This document shows positions 26,565-37,265 of a stretch of DNA of 64,000 bases, piece by piece. Location of the stretch: contig NZ_CP107931.1 in assembly GCF_036023875.1 (NCBI RefSeq), forward strand, positions 1,054,001 to 1,118,000. Direction: 5' to 3'. The notes beneath the pieces were generated by a model. It did not search any database. It was given only the letters and a program-made list of their open reading frames with translations, and was not told the origin of the DNA. Position 1 is the stretch's first letter. Every line of letters begins with the position of its first letter. Position numbers and translations under genes: made by a program. The stretch is from Mycobacterium sp. NBC_00419 (GTDB lineage Bacteria; Actinomycetota; Actinomycetes; Mycobacteriales; Mycobacteriaceae).

Positions 26565-27425
26565 ATGCCCGAAGCCATTACAGCCCCGTCGGTCGTCGTC
26601 GGCGTCGACGGATCGCGAGGAGCGGTGCGGGCCGCACTGTGGGCCGTCGACGAGGCCGTCAGCCGTGACATCCCACTGCGTTTGATCGCGGTGATCAGCC
26701 CCCACGACGGTGACGCGGACGAGGACGCCCGCCTGCTTGCCGGCGCGCAATCAGCGGCACAGCACACGGCCAACGCGATCGAGGCCACCGAGCGGCCGGT
26801 CAAGATCGAGGTCGAGATCTTGCACGGCGGGCCGACGGCCACCCTGGTCGAGGCCTCCAGGGCGGCGGCGATGATCTGCGTGGGGGCGGTCGGGATCAAA
26901 CACTTCGACCACAACCGGATCGGTTCGACCGCGGTCTCGCTGGTCAGCTCCGCACATTGCCCCGTGGCCATCGTCCGCGGCTCCGACCGCACCGCACCGG
27001 AAAAGCCCGGCTGGGTCGTCGTCGACCTCGACGAATCACCGGACAGTGCGGCGGTGCTGGCGTGCGCTGTGGAGGAGGCACGGCTGCGCGGCGCCGCACT
27101 GCGGGTGCTCGGCTCGTGGCAGTCGCGCTACACCGACGTGCACGACACCCACGCGGTGGCCGACGGCAATCGGATGGTGCGCGCCCAACTGGACCGGCGG
27201 ATCTCCCGCTGGAAGCATCGCTACCCCGATCTGGACGTCAAGCCGGTGGCCGTGCACGGCAGCGTGCTGAACTATCTGGCCAAGCACGGCCCCGACATTC
27301 AGCTTGTGGTGGTCGGTGCCCGCAATGCGGAGAGCATCGAGGAACTGCTCGGCCCGACGGGCTCGGCGGCCCTGCACAACACCGATTGCTCGGTACTGGT
27401 CGCCGATCGGCAACGCTTGTTGTGA
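26565..27425 (+). CDS. Universal stress protein, first gene of devRS operon (Rv3134c-like)
   Basis: 286 residues with two UspA domains. Domain 1 (about 6-140) keeps the ATP-binding signature G-x2-G-x9-G-S, read as GAVG...RIGS. Domain 2 (about 150-284) deviates at the same site (GARN...GPTGS). The ATG at 26565 follows GGGGAG by about 9 bases; the in-frame ATG at 26535 would lie within a few bases of the likely transcript start. It directly precedes devR and devS, as Rv3134c does in M. tuberculosis, and is preceded by a DosR box. Confidence 0.88.
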   Translation: MPEAITAPSVVVGVDGSRGAVRAALWAVDEAVSRDIPLRLIAVISPHDGDADEDARLLAGAQSAAQHTANAIEATERPVKIEVEILHGGPTATLVEASRAAAMICVGAVGIKHFDHNRIGSTAVSLVSSAHCPVAIVRGSDRTAPEKPGWVVVDLDESPDSAAVLACAVEEARLRGAALRVLGSWQSRYTDVHDTHAVADGNRMVRAQLDRRISRWKHRYPDLDVKPVAVHGSVLNYLAKHGPDIQLVVVGARNAESIEELLGPTGSAALHNTDCSVLVADRQRLL

Positions 27426-27465
27426 CAATCCGGGCCTATCTGCGGATATCGTTGCCGTAGGGGGT

Positions 27466-27481
27466 GCGGCACCGGTGCCGC
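27466..27481. promoter_or_regulatory. Perfect 16-base palindrome in devR leader
   Basis: GCGGCACCGGTGCCGC reads the same on both strands and lies 28 bases upstream of the devR start, in the gap after the UspA gene. It may be a regulator site or form an RNA hairpin between the cistrons. No function is assigned. Confidence 0.5.
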
Positions 27482-27509
27482 GCCCTGTTGCCGATCCGGA
27501 AGGCACACC

Positions 27510-28157
27510 ATGGTCAAGGTGTTTCTCGTCGACGACCACGAAGTGGTCCGCCGTGGTCTGATCGACCTGCTCGGCGCCGACCCTGAACTGGACGTCATCG
27601 GCGAGGCCGGTTCGGTGTCGCAGGCGCTGGCCCAGATCCCGGCACTGCGACCCGACGTGGCCGTACTCGACGTGCGACTGCCCGACGGCAACGGCATCGA
27701 ACTGTGCCGTGACCTGCTGTCCAAGATGCCCGACCTGCGCTGCCTGATGCTGACGTCCTTCACCTCCGACGAGGCGATGCTCGATGCCATCCTGGCCGGG
27801 GCCAGCGGCTATGTGGTCAAGGACATCAAAGGTATGGAGTTGGCCAAGGCGATCAAGGACGTCGGGGCCGGACGTTCGCTGCTGGACAACCGCGCGGCCG
27901 CCGCGCTGATGGCCAAGCTGCGCGGTGCGGCCGAACGCTCCGACCCGCTGTCCGGGCTGACCGAACAGGAGCGGGTGCTGCTGGGCCTGCTCGGTGAGGG
28001 CCTGACCAACAAGCAGATCGCCGCCCGGATGTTCCTCGCCGAGAAGACCGTCAAGAACTATGTGTCGCGGCTGCTGGCCAAGCTGGGAATGGAGCGGCGC
28101 ACACAGGCCGCGGTGTTCGTCTCCAAGCTCGACCAAGGCCATCACACCGAAGACTGA
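27510..28157 (+). CDS. devR: Response regulator DevR/DosR
   Basis: 215-residue NarL/LuxR-type regulator. Receiver domain 1-120 with acidic pocket Asp8/Asp9, phosphoacceptor Asp54, Thr82 and Lys104, all at the positions known for M. tuberculosis DevR. C-terminal LuxR helix-turn-helix (about 145-210; [43 protein letters not shown]) binds the GGGACT-type box. GGAAGG lies 8 bases before the ATG. Phosphorylated by the DevS-type kinase encoded 33 bases downstream; should activate the boxes listed in this window under hypoxia, NO or CO. Confidence 0.96.
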   Translation: MVKVFLVDDHEVVRRGLIDLLGADPELDVIGEAGSVSQALAQIPALRPDVAVLDVRLPDGNGIELCRDLLSKMPDLRCLMLTSFTSDEAMLDAILAGASGYVVKDIKGMELAKAIKDVGAGRSLLDNRAAAALMAKLRGAAERSDPLSGLTEQERVLLGLLGEGLTNKQIAARMFLAEKTVKNYVSRLLAKLGMERRTQAAVFVSKLDQGHHTED

Positions 28158-28169
28158 ACCCGCCAGTAA

Positions 28170-29915
<1,746 letters not shown>

Positions 29916-29920
29916 GCCCG

Positions 29921-30808
29921 CTAGGAACTGCGCGCGATGATCACCGGCATCCGGACGCCGTGCAGTACCGCGGTGCTGACCGAACCCAGCAGCATTCCCG
30001 CGAACCCGCCGCGGCCGTGGCTGCCGACGACCACCAGTTGCGCGGATTCGGACTGCTCGATGAGCTGTCGTGCGGGCCGGTCGGCGACGACGACCCGGCG
30101 CACCGGCACGTCGGGATAACGCTCCTGCCATCCGGCCAGCCGCTCACTGAGGGTTTCCTCACCGAGCGCCTGCATGGTCGACCAGTCCACCCCCGGGAAC
30201 TCGAAGACACCGGTGTCGCTCCAGGCGTGTACGGCCAGCACGTCGACTCCGCGGAAACTGGCCTCCTCGAACGCAATTGAGGTGGCCAGCTCGGAGGCGG
30301 GCGATCCGTCGATTCCCACCACCACGGGCGCCTTCGACGGGTGGGACATCAGTGGGTCCTCGTCGTGGATGACCGCCACCGGGCAGTGCGCATGGTGGGC
30401 CAGTCCGGTGCTGACCGAGCCGAGCAGGCTGCGGGCCAGCGCGCCACGGCCGCGGCAGCCGACGACCACCAGCCCGACGTCCTTGGTCTGCTCGACCAGG
30501 GTCGGCACGGTGGGGCCTGCCACCATCTCGCTGGTGATCTCGATCGGGTGGTCTCGGGTGGCCTCGGCGGCCGTCCTGACCGCGGCGTCGAGGATCTCCT
30601 GACCGGACTCCTCCTGCCACTGCAGATATCCCGGCGGCAACGGAACCTCGGGGAAGGTCATCACCACCGGTGGGTTGAGGATGTGGACCAATTTCAGTGG
30701 CGCACGGTGCATCGCCGCGTCGCGGGCGGCCCAATCCACGGCGACCTTGGACTCCGGAGATCCGTCGACGCCGACGAGAATTCCGCGATGAGTTGTCGGA
30801 GTTGACAT
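29921..30808 (-). CDS. Universal stress protein, tandem UspA (Rv2005c-like)
   Basis: 295 residues, equal to Rv2005c. Both UspA domains keep the ATP signature G-x2-G-x9-G-S (GCRG...LLGS near 115-130; GSHG...LLGS near 260-275). The ATG at 30808 has AGGAG about 6 bases upstream; in-frame codons up to 30829 are beyond it. Divergent from the OtsB1 gene, the same arrangement as Rv2005c/Rv2006, and the shared intergenic region has a DosR-like box. Confidence 0.93.
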   Translation of the reverse strand: MSTPTTHRGILVGVDGSPESKVAVDWAARDAAMHRAPLKLVHILNPPVVMTFPEVPLPPGYLQWQEESGQEILDAAVRTAAEATRDHPIEITSEMVAGPTVPTLVEQTKDVGLVVVGCRGRGALARSLLGSVSTGLAHHAHCPVAVIHDEDPLMSHPSKAPVVVGIDGSPASELATSIAFEEASFRGVDVLAVHAWSDTGVFEFPGVDWSTMQALGEETLSERLAGWQERYPDVPVRRVVVADRPARQLIEQSESAQLVVVGSHGRGGFAGMLLGSVSTAVLHGVRMPVIIARSS

Positions 30809-30866
30809 TTCATTCTCCTTCTTCTGCACTGTCTACGACGCTAGATCTACCGGTCCCCGTGATCAT

Positions 30867-30880
30867 GAGGCCTTGGTCCC
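30867..30880. promoter_or_regulatory. DosR-like box in usp/otsB1 divergent region
   Basis: GAGGCCTTGGTCCC matches 10 of 14 core positions, with a perfect right half. It is 59 bases from the UspA start and 59 bases from the OtsB1 start, so it can serve both. The flank CTACCGG also follows the box at 23351. Confidence 0.6.
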
Positions 30881-30938
30881 CTACCGGATGGTCACAAGGC
30901 CCTGATCGCACGGGCGCGGGTGTGGCAGGGTCGCAACC

Positions 30939-33900
30939 ATGGGCATCGACAGTGCGGACATCGGCCTGCCGGTGGCAATAGATCCGCGCTACCACGACGC
31001 GGTGTTGTTCGACCTCGACGGCGTGATCACCGACACGGCGTCGCTGCATGAACAAGCCTGGGCCGAACTCTTCAGCGACTACGACTTCACCCCCACCGAT
31101 TATCGGCACTGGATCGACGGTAAGCCGCGTTACGACGGGGTGCGGGACTTTCTGGCTTCTCGCTCGATCACGTTGCCCTGGGGCTCACCGGCCGACGAGG
31201 GCGACGACACCATCTGCGGGCTGGGCAATCGCAAGCAGAAGCTCTACCTCGACCGCATCGCCGACGGCGTTCCGACATTCGAGTCCACGGTGGCACTGGT
31301 GCGCCGCCTCGATGAACTCGGGGTGGGCACGGCGGTGTACTCGGCGAGCCGCAACTGCGAGCGAGTGCTGGAGGCCGCCGGCATCGGAAGCTATTTCGCG
31401 GTCCGGGTCGACGGCATCACCGCCGAGCGGCTGGGACTACCGGGCAAGCCCGACCCGGCCATGCTGCTGGAGACCGCCCGCCGGCTGGGCGCCAGGCCTG
31501 GGCGGTGCGTGGTCGTCGAGGACGCCGAGGCCGGGGTGGCGGCGGGGCGCGCTGGCGGGTTCGGGCTCGTGATCGGCGTCGACCGCAGCGGCGAGGCCGC
31601 CCAGAATCTGCTGAGCAACGGCGCCGACACGGTGATCGGTGATCTGGCCGATGTCACGGTGCGGGCCATCGACCGGCGGATGACGGCACTGCCCGACGCG
31701 CTGCTGTCCTTCGGCCAGATCGCCGGTGTGGTGGCGGCCCGCCGCCCCGCACTGTTCTTCGACTTCGACGGCACCCTGTCGGACATCGTCGACGATCCGG
31801 GCGCGGCCACGCTGGTTCCCGGCGCCGACAAGGCACTGCAGTCGCTGGCCGCGCTGTACCCCGTCGCGGTGCTCTCCGGGCGCGGGCTCGACGACATCCG
31901 CGACCGGATCGGCATCCCGGGCCTGTGGTACGCCGGCAGTCACGGCTTCGAGATGGTGGGCCCCGACGGGGTGCACCGCGAGAACGGGACCGCCGCGGCG
32001 GCCGCACCGCTGCTCGCCCGTGCCGCCGACGAACTGCGGGCCGAACTGGCGGACGTCACCGGGGTTTTCGTGGAGCACAAGCGGTTCGCCGTGGCGGTGC
32101 ACTACCGCAACGGCGGCGCCGACGCCGAGGCGGTGGCCACCGCCGCGGTACACAGCGCCGGTGTCCGGCACGGCCTGAAGGTGACTTCGGGCCGCAAGGT
32201 CGTCGAGTTGCGACCGAACATGGACTGGGACAAGGGCAAGACGCTGGAGTGGATCGTCGACCAGGTGGCCGGCCAGGAACCACTGCTGCCGATCTACATC
32301 GGTGACGACCTGACCGACGAGGATGCGTTCGACTCGGTGCTGCACGACGGCATCGGCATCGTGGTGCGTCACTCCGAGGACGGAAATCGTTGCACCGCCG
32401 CCCGATACTCCCTCGACGACCCGGCGAACGTCCGCGAGTTCGTCGAGAGACTGGTCGAGCAATGCGACGTCGACCGTCAGATTCTCTCCAGCCCTTGGTC
32501 ATTCACCTTCGGCGGGTACATCCCCGAGCAGGAGCGGTTGCGTGAGGCGCTGTGCACCGTCGGCAACGGGTATCGCGCCACCAGGGGCAGCGCGCCCGAG
32601 GCCGACGCCGGCACATTCCACTACCCGGGCACCTACTCGGCCGGCCTGTACAACCGCCTGACCGACGAGGTGTCCGGGGTTCGCATCGAGAACGAGAGCC
32701 TGGTCAATCTGCCGAACTGGCTGTCGCTGAAGTTCCGCATCGATGGCGGTGACTGGTTCGACATCGACTCGGCCACCCTGCTGTCGTACCGGCAGAACAT
32801 GGATCTGCGCCAGGCCGAGCTGTACCGGGAGTTCCGGTTCCGCGACCCCGCCGGGCGTACCTGTAGGGTCGCGCAGCGACGTATCGCCGCCATGCACTTG
32901 CCGCACGCCTGCGCCCTGGAGACCACCGTCTGGGCCGAAGACTGGTCAGGCACAATCGAATTCCTGTCCCTGATCGACGGTGATGTGCGCAACTCCGGTG
33001 TGGATCGCTACCGGGATCTCTCCGACGACCATCTCGTCGCCACCACCACCCGCGAGCTGTCCCCCGACTCGGTGCTGCTGGTATGCGAGACGGTGCAGTC
33101 CCGCATCCCGATCGCGGTGGCCGCCCGCACCACCGTGTGGCGCGGCGAGGAGGCACTGCGGGTCGACAGCCGCTTCATCGACGAGGAGCGCCGTACCGGT
33201 CACGACATGGTGGTGTCGATGTCACCGGGCGAGTCGGTGACCGTGGAGAAGATGGCGACGATCTTCACCGGCCGTGACCATGCCATCTCCGAACCGGGCG
33301 AAGCGGCGCAGCGGCTGCTGAGCCAGCTGGGCCGCTACGGCGATCTGCGCGACGGGCACGTCCGCGAATGGGCGCACCTGTGGGAGCGTTTCGACATCGC
33401 CTTCGACGACAATCCCGACGCCATGCGGGTAGTGCGTCTGCACCTGCTGCAGCTGCTGCAGACGGTGCCCAACCGGGCCGTGGACCTCGATGCGGGGCTT
33501 CCGGCACGTGGCCTGCACGGCGAGGCCTACCGCGGTCACATCTTCTGGGACGAGTTGTTCGTGTTCCCGGTGCTCAACCTGCGCTACCCCGCCATCACCC
33601 GCTCGCTGCTGCGCTACCGCTACCGGCGGCTTCCCGAGGCCCGTCGAGCCGCCGCGGAGGCCGGGTACGCCGGCGCGATGTTCCCCTGGCAGTCCGGCAG
33701 CGACGGGCGCGAAGAGAGCCAGAAGCTGCACCTCAATCCCAACTCGGGGCACTGGAATCCCGATGCCAGCGCCCGCGCCCACCACATCGGTATCGCGGTG
33801 GCCTTCAACGTCTGGCAGTACTACCAGGTCACCGGTGACTTGGAGTATCTGATCGAGAACGGTGCGGAGATGCTCGCCGAGATCGCCCGATTCTGGGTGA

Positions 33901-34871
33901 GCCGCGCGGAGTATGACGAATCGTTGGGCCGCTACGTCATTCGCGGGGTGATCGGCCCCGACGAGTTCCATTCCGGTTACCCTGACCGGCCCTACGACGG
34001 TATCGACAACAACGCCTACACCAACGTGATGGCGGTATGGGTGATCGTGCGTGCGCTCGATGCTCTGGATGCGCTGCCGCTGCGCGACCGTCTGGACCTG
34101 ATGGAGACCATGGGCATCCACGGCCGCGAACTCGACCGCTGGGACGAGGTCAGCCGGCGGATGTACGTCCCGTTCCATGAGGGCGTCATCAGTCAGTTCC
34201 AGGGCTATGACCAACTGGCCGAACTCGATTGGCACGGCTTACGCGAGCGCCACGGCAACATCCAGCGGCTCGACCGCATCCTGGAGGCCCAGAACGACAG
34301 CGTCAACCGATACCGCGCCTCCAAGCAGGCCGACGTGCTGATGTTGTTCTACCTGTTGTCCTCCGACGAACTGCGGGACTTGTTTGCACGCATGGGCTAC
34401 CGGCTCACCCCCGAGCAGATTCCCAAGACGGTCGACTACTACCTGCACCGCACCTCGCACGGTTCGACGCTGAGCGGTGTGGTGCACGCCTGGGTGCTGG
34501 CCCGCGGTGACCGCGAACGCGCGATGCGCTACTTCCAGCAGGTGCTGATGTCGGATGTTGCCGACATCCAGGGCGGTACCACGGCCGAAGGAATCCACGT
34601 CGCCGCCATGGCCGGAAGCATCGACCTGCTGCAGCGGTGCTTCACCGGGCTGGAGACCCGCGCCGACCGGTTGATCCTGAGCCCGATGTGGCCGGAAAGC
34701 CTTGGCGCGCTTCGTCTACCGATCTTCTACCGCGGTTACCGACTGCACCTGACGATCCACGGCCGAAGCGCCGAGGTCAGTGTCGACCCCGCCGACCATC
34801 CCGCGATCGAGATCGAATGCCGCGGTCAGGTGCAGACGCTCACACCGGGAACGACGTTGCGCTTCACCTGA
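30939..34871 (+). CDS. otsB1: OtsB1-type fusion: HAD phosphatase, trehalose-phosphatase, GH65 hydrolase/phosphorylase
   Basis: 1310 residues; M. tuberculosis Rv2006 is 1327. Domain 1 (about 10-240) is a beta-phosphoglucomutase-like HAD (DAVLFDLDGVITDTASLHEQAW; VVEDAEAGVAAGRAGGFG). Domain 2 (about 255-510) is a trehalose-6-phosphate phosphatase (PALFFDFDGTLSDIVDDP; YIGDDLTDEDAF). Domain 3 (about 520-1310) is a GH65 module of the trehalose/kojibiose phosphorylase group (GHIFWDELFVFPVLN; GVIGPDEFHSGY with the catalytic acid Glu; YDGIDNNAYTNVMAV). A single chain could thus dephosphorylate trehalose-6-phosphate, cleave the disaccharide and interconvert glucose phosphates. Which activities survive is unknown. 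Confidence 0.94.
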   Translation: MGIDSADIGLPVAIDPRYHDAVLFDLDGVITDTASLHEQAWAELFSDYDFTPTDYRHWIDGKPRYDGVRDFLASRSITLPWGSPADEGDDTICGLGNRKQKLYLDRIADGVPTFESTVALVRRLDELGVGTAVYSASRNCERVLEAAGIGSYFAVRVDGITAERLGLPGKPDPAMLLETARRLGARPGRCVVVEDAEAGVAAGRAGGFGLVIGVDRSGEAAQNLLSNGADTVIGDLADVTVRAIDRRMTALPDALLSFGQIAGVVAARRPALFFDFDGTLSDIVDDPGAATLVPGADKALQSLAALYPVAVLSGRGLDDIRDRIGIPGLWYAGSHGFEMVGPDGVHRENGTAAAAAPLLARAADELRAELADVTGVFVEHKRFAVAVHYRNGGADAEAVATAAVHSAGVRHGLKVTSGRKVVELRPNMDWDKGKTLEWIVDQVAGQEPLLPIYIGDDLTDEDAFDSVLHDGIGIVVRHSEDGNRCTAARYSLDDPANVREFVERLVEQCDVDRQILSSPWSFTFGGYIPEQERLREALCTVGNGYRATRGSAPEADAGTFHYPGTYSAGLYNRLTDEVSGVRIENESLVNLPNWLSLKFRIDGGDWFDIDSATLLSYRQNMDLRQAELYREFRFRDPAGRTCRVAQRRIAAMHLPHACALETTVWAEDWSGTIEFLSLIDGDVRNSGVDRYRDLSDDHLVATTTRELSPDSVLLVCETVQSRIPIAVAARTTVWRGEEALRVDSRFIDEERRTGHDMVVSMSPGESVTVEKMATIFTGRDHAISEPGEAAQRLLSQLGRYGDLRDGHVREWAHLWERFDIAFDDNPDAMRVVRLHLLQLLQTVPNRAVDLDAGLPARGLHGEAYRGHIFWDELFVFPVLNLRYPAITRSLLRYRYRRLPEARRAAAEAGYAGAMFPWQSGSDGREESQKLHLNPNSGHWNPDASARAHHIGIAVAFNVWQYYQVTGDLEYLIENGAEMLAEIARFWVSRAEYDESLGRYVIRGVIGPDEFHSGYPDRPYDGIDNNAYTNVMAVWVIVRALDALDALPLRDRLDLMETMGIHGRELDRWDEVSRRMYVPFHEGVISQFQGYDQLAELDWHGLRERHGNIQRLDRILEAQNDSVNRYRASKQADVLMLFYLLSSDELRDLFARMGYRLTPEQIPKTVDYYLHRTSHGSTLSGVVHAWVLARGDRERAMRYFQQVLMSDVADIQGGTTAEGIHVAAMAGSIDLLQRCFTGLETRADRLILSPMWPESLGALRLPIFYRGYRLHLTIHGRSAEVSVDPADHPAIEIECRGQVQTLTPGTTLRFT

Positions 34872-34873
34872 GT

Positions 34874-35467
34874 TCAGTGGTCGGTGCTGGTGCGCCCGCC
34901 GCCGTCACCGACCAGGCCGCGCAGTTCGCGGTCCCACTGGGCATGCCTGCGCCGCTCGATGCGGAAGCGCACCAGCCCGGTCAGGGCGGCAACCACGGTC
35001 ACCACCGACAGCCACAGGACGACACCGGCTACCACGGCATCGCTGACTGCCCGCCGGTGCGGCGTCGGCGGACCGGCATAGTCGCCCGCCTCGTCGACCC
35101 AGATCGTCAGCTGCTCACCGGTACTGGCAGGGCGATCCAAGCCGAACACACCTTCGTGCGCACGGCCGCGGTCGCGCCAGCGGGCGTGGACATCGAAGGA
35201 GGCGGCGTAGGGCCGAACCGACGAGGTGCTGTCGGCGAGCACCCTCGCCGCCACGGTGTGCCGGGTCCGTACCTGCTCCTGGTACACCGCGCTACGGCTG
35301 GCGTGGACGGCGGTGCCGATCGCCCCGGCGACCGGTAGGGCCAGCAGCACGACGACGACAGCGAGGATCGACACCACCGATTCGATGCGGTCACTTCTGC
35401 GTACCAGGTCATTGCGGGCGAACAGCCGCCAGAACCACCCGCGGGGACCGGGAACGATGGTGTCCAT
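34874..35467 (-). CDS. Membrane protein, Rv1733c-like
   Basis: 197 residues with two transmembrane segments (about 28-52, VVSILAVVVVLLALPVAGAIGTA; about 143-167, VVAGVVLWLSVVTVVAALTGLV) flanking an extracytoplasmic domain with WVDEAGDY. Same architecture as DosR-regulon protein Rv1733c (210 residues), function unknown. It follows the Acg-type nitroreductase gene by 9 bases and shares its transcript and tandem DosR boxes. Its stop faces that of otsB1 with 2 bases between. Confidence 0.87.
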   Translation of the reverse strand: MDTIVPGPRGWFWRLFARNDLVRRSDRIESVVSILAVVVVLLALPVAGAIGTAVHASRSAVYQEQVRTRHTVAARVLADSTSSVRPYAASFDVHARWRDRGRAHEGVFGLDRPASTGEQLTIWVDEAGDYAGPPTPHRRAVSDAVVAGVVLWLSVVTVVAALTGLVRFRIERRRHAQWDRELRGLVGDGGGRTSTDH

Positions 35468-35476
35468 ACCGCGGCG

Positions 35477-36499
35477 CTACCCGGCCTTACTCACCACGTC
35501 AGCACCGACGATGAACGCACCGTCATTGAGCCAGTCGGCCACGTCGGGCAGCGGGCGGCGCGGGGTGGCCGGCAGCGGGTCGGCATTGATTGCCGCCCAG
35601 CCGAGCCGCAACAGCATCTGCGGGTGCCCGCTGGTACCGAACACGTCGGCCCGCACCGCGTCGCGGGTCTCGGGGATCTCGAGCGGTTCGGTCACCGGGC
35701 AGGTCGCCAGGCCCATCGCGGTCGCGGACAGCAGCACCAGGCTGGTGGCCTCCCCGGCGCGCAGCCGCGCCAGGTCGTCATCGGTCTCGGTGCCCAGGGC
35801 CACCATCACGCCGTTGTCCTCGGCCGGCGACGTCAACGCCGGTTGTTTGAGCGCGGGTCCGGCGAAGGCCCGCGCGGGAATCGCGGCGCGGGCATCGACC
35901 GCCGGGGCGTTGCGGGCAGGTACCCCGGCCACCGAACCGTGCCGCCCGCTCCACGCGTTGAGCTCGGTGAGGTAGTCGGTGTCGGTGTTATGCCTGGCGA
36001 CCGACTCAGCCACGATCGCGTTGAGCTGGGGCAGTAGTTCGATCTGGCGCAGCATCACCCCGGCGCGGGCGGCGCGCGCACCCATCAGAGCGATATCGCC
36101 GACGGGCACCGGCCAGGAACCGTAGTTGCGGCGGTCGGTGCGCCGCCGGGTGATGGCCGCGGCCAGGGTGACGTCGAGCTCTCCGGGCACTTGCCGGTGC
36201 AGCTCGAGGGAGGCGACGTGATTGCGATCGTTCGGATTCGGGAACCGGTGCACTTTGGCCTGCCAGCCCATCGCGGCCAAGGCCACCGTGGCGTGATGCA
36301 GCGACGCGCCACAGCTGATGAGCATGTCGCGGCGGTCGGGATCGGCGCTGGGTAGATGCCGACTGGGGTCGGCGTCGAGCTGCATGCTGTGCGGTCCCAC
36401 GCGCCAATGCCAGGGCTGCGAGTTGTGCACCGAAGGTGCTCGCGTCGCCAGGCTGAGTGCGGCACGAACCGTTTGCGGGTCAGGAAAATGCGCGCTCAT
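35477..36499 (-). CDS. Acg-family NAD(P)H nitroreductase, second copy
   Basis: 340 residues. The family motif TRAPSVHNSQPWHW sits near the N-terminus, followed by MLISCGASLHHATVALAAMGW and the flavin-fold region TRRRTDRRNYGSWPVP. Like Rv2032/Rv3127 it is probably a flavoprotein of the dormancy regulon rather than an active nitroreductase. The C-terminal half ends in the usual PRRPLPDV. Two DosR boxes exactly 22 bases apart lie 67-102 bases upstream, the strongest regulatory signal of this family in the window. Confidence 0.92.
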   Translation of the reverse strand: MSAHFPDPQTVRAALSLATRAPSVHNSQPWHWRVGPHSMQLDADPSRHLPSADPDRRDMLISCGASLHHATVALAAMGWQAKVHRFPNPNDRNHVASLELHRQVPGELDVTLAAAITRRRTDRRNYGSWPVPVGDIALMGARAARAGVMLRQIELLPQLNAIVAESVARHNTDTDYLTELNAWSGRHGSVAGVPARNAPAVDARAAIPARAFAGPALKQPALTSPAEDNGVMVALGTETDDDLARLRAGEATSLVLLSATAMGLATCPVTEPLEIPETRDAVRADVFGTSGHPQMLLRLGWAAINADPLPATPRRPLPDVADWLNDGAFIVGADVVSKAG

Positions 36500-36565
36500 G
36501 GTTCTCGCCGCCTTCTCTGGTCGATCTCTGTTGACAGAGTCGCTCAGATCGCACCGGCGGGGACA

Positions 36566-36579
36566 GAGACGTTAGTCCC
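36566..36579. promoter_or_regulatory. Near-consensus DosR box (downstream member by coordinate)
   Basis: GAGACGTTAGTCCC matches 12 of 14 positions of GGGACTWWAGTCCC, the best box in the window. With the site at 36588 it forms a tandem pair 22 bases apart upstream of the minus-strand nitroreductase. Confidence 0.8.
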
Positions 36580-36587
36580 TTGCTGCG

Positions 36588-36601
36588 GGGACTTGTGCAG
36601 C
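36588..36601. promoter_or_regulatory. DosR half-site, tandem partner
   Basis: GGGACTTGTGCAGC has a perfect GGGACTT left half and a degenerate right half. It lies exactly 22 bases (two helical turns) from the stronger box, the spacing typical for tandem DosR sites. It ends 2 bases before the neighbouring SnoaL-like gene's stop. Confidence 0.6.
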
Positions 36602-36603
36602 CG

Positions 36604-37056
36604 CTATTCGGCGATCGACGCCCGCAGCTGGGGGCTCGGCGGGTTGTCGAACCACAGGTTCTCCTCCCGCATCTGCCTGCTGCGCCAACCGTTTGCGGTA
36701 CGGACCATCACGTGGTGGTAGTAGCCGCCACACGCGCTGATCGCCGTGGCTCCGGGCAGGATCATCGGGTTGTAGAACATCGCCCGCACGGTGGCGGTAT
36801 CGCCGTCGACATCGGTCTCGATATTGGTGATGTAGTGCGCAGTCATGGGCAGCAGGGCCAGGCCGCGCTCGAGCCATTCCGATACCTCAATGCGGTTGCC
36901 CACGGCGCCGCCGACCGAGCTGTAGTCGATGTGTGCGTCCTCGGTGAACAGCGAACGCCACAGGTCCCAGTCCTTGCCGTCAACGGCGCGGGCGTAGCGG
37001 TGTAGCACCGACGCGATCTCCAGTTCGTCGCTGATCCGTTGAAGGTCCATCGTCAT
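36604..37056 (-). CDS. SnoaL-like/NTF2-fold protein
   Basis: 150 residues, nuclear-transport-factor-2-like fold (ELEIASVLHRYARAVDGKDWDLWRSLFTEDAHIDYSSVGG; C-terminal WRSRQMREENLWFD). Members include scytalone dehydratase-like hydratases, isomerases and small-ligand binders; the job here is unknown. The ATG at 37056 overlaps the stop of the ferredoxin gene (ATGA). The in-frame ATG at 37050 has a better ribosome site (GAGG 7 bases ahead). Last gene of the operon starting at 41150. Confidence 0.82.
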   Translation of the reverse strand: MTMDLQRISDELEIASVLHRYARAVDGKDWDLWRSLFTEDAHIDYSSVGGAVGNRIEVSEWLERGLALLPMTAHYITNIETDVDGDTATVRAMFYNPMILPGATAISACGGYYHHVMVRTANGWRSRQMREENLWFDNPPSPQLRASIAE

Positions 37057-37256
37057 CCTCGGTGTAGGAAGCCCCTGCGGCGCTTGGGCTCCGGCGGCCC
37101 AGCGGCGTCGATGATGGCGCGAACGGTGTGTTTGCAGCGTCCACATTCCGTTCCGGCGCCACACGCCTTGGCCACCTGTTTTGTGGTGGTCGCCCCCGCC
37201 GCGACGGCCTCGGCCACCGTCTGGCTGGTGACGCCGTTGCACAGACAGACGAACAT
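37053..37256 (-). CDS. Bacterioferritin-associated-ferredoxin-like [2Fe-2S] protein
   Basis: 67 residues. Cys4, Cys6, Cys38 and Cys41 reproduce the CxC...CxxC [2Fe-2S] pattern of the Bfd domain (MFVCLCNGVTS; ECGRCKHTV). Classical Bfd delivers electrons to bacterioferritin for iron release, but no bacterioferritin gene is in the window. Here it may serve as an electron carrier or a redox switch for the lipid-modifying operon. It lies 9 bases after the preceding gene and overlaps the next one. Confidence 0.88.
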   Translation of the reverse strand: MFVCLCNGVTSQTVAEAVAAGATTTKQVAKACGAGTECGRCKHTVRAIIDAAGPPEPKRRRGFLHRG

Positions 37257-37265
37257 CGCTGGCGC

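Noticed and set aside
27430..27443. DosR box immediately upstream of devR
   Set aside because: GGGCCTATCTGCGG matches only about 8 of 14 positions; the box at 26481 upstream of the operon is a better candidate.
30891..30910. Second DosR box near AAGGCCCTGATCGC
   Set aside because: Only a few core positions match and the right half is absent, so it was not listed as a site.
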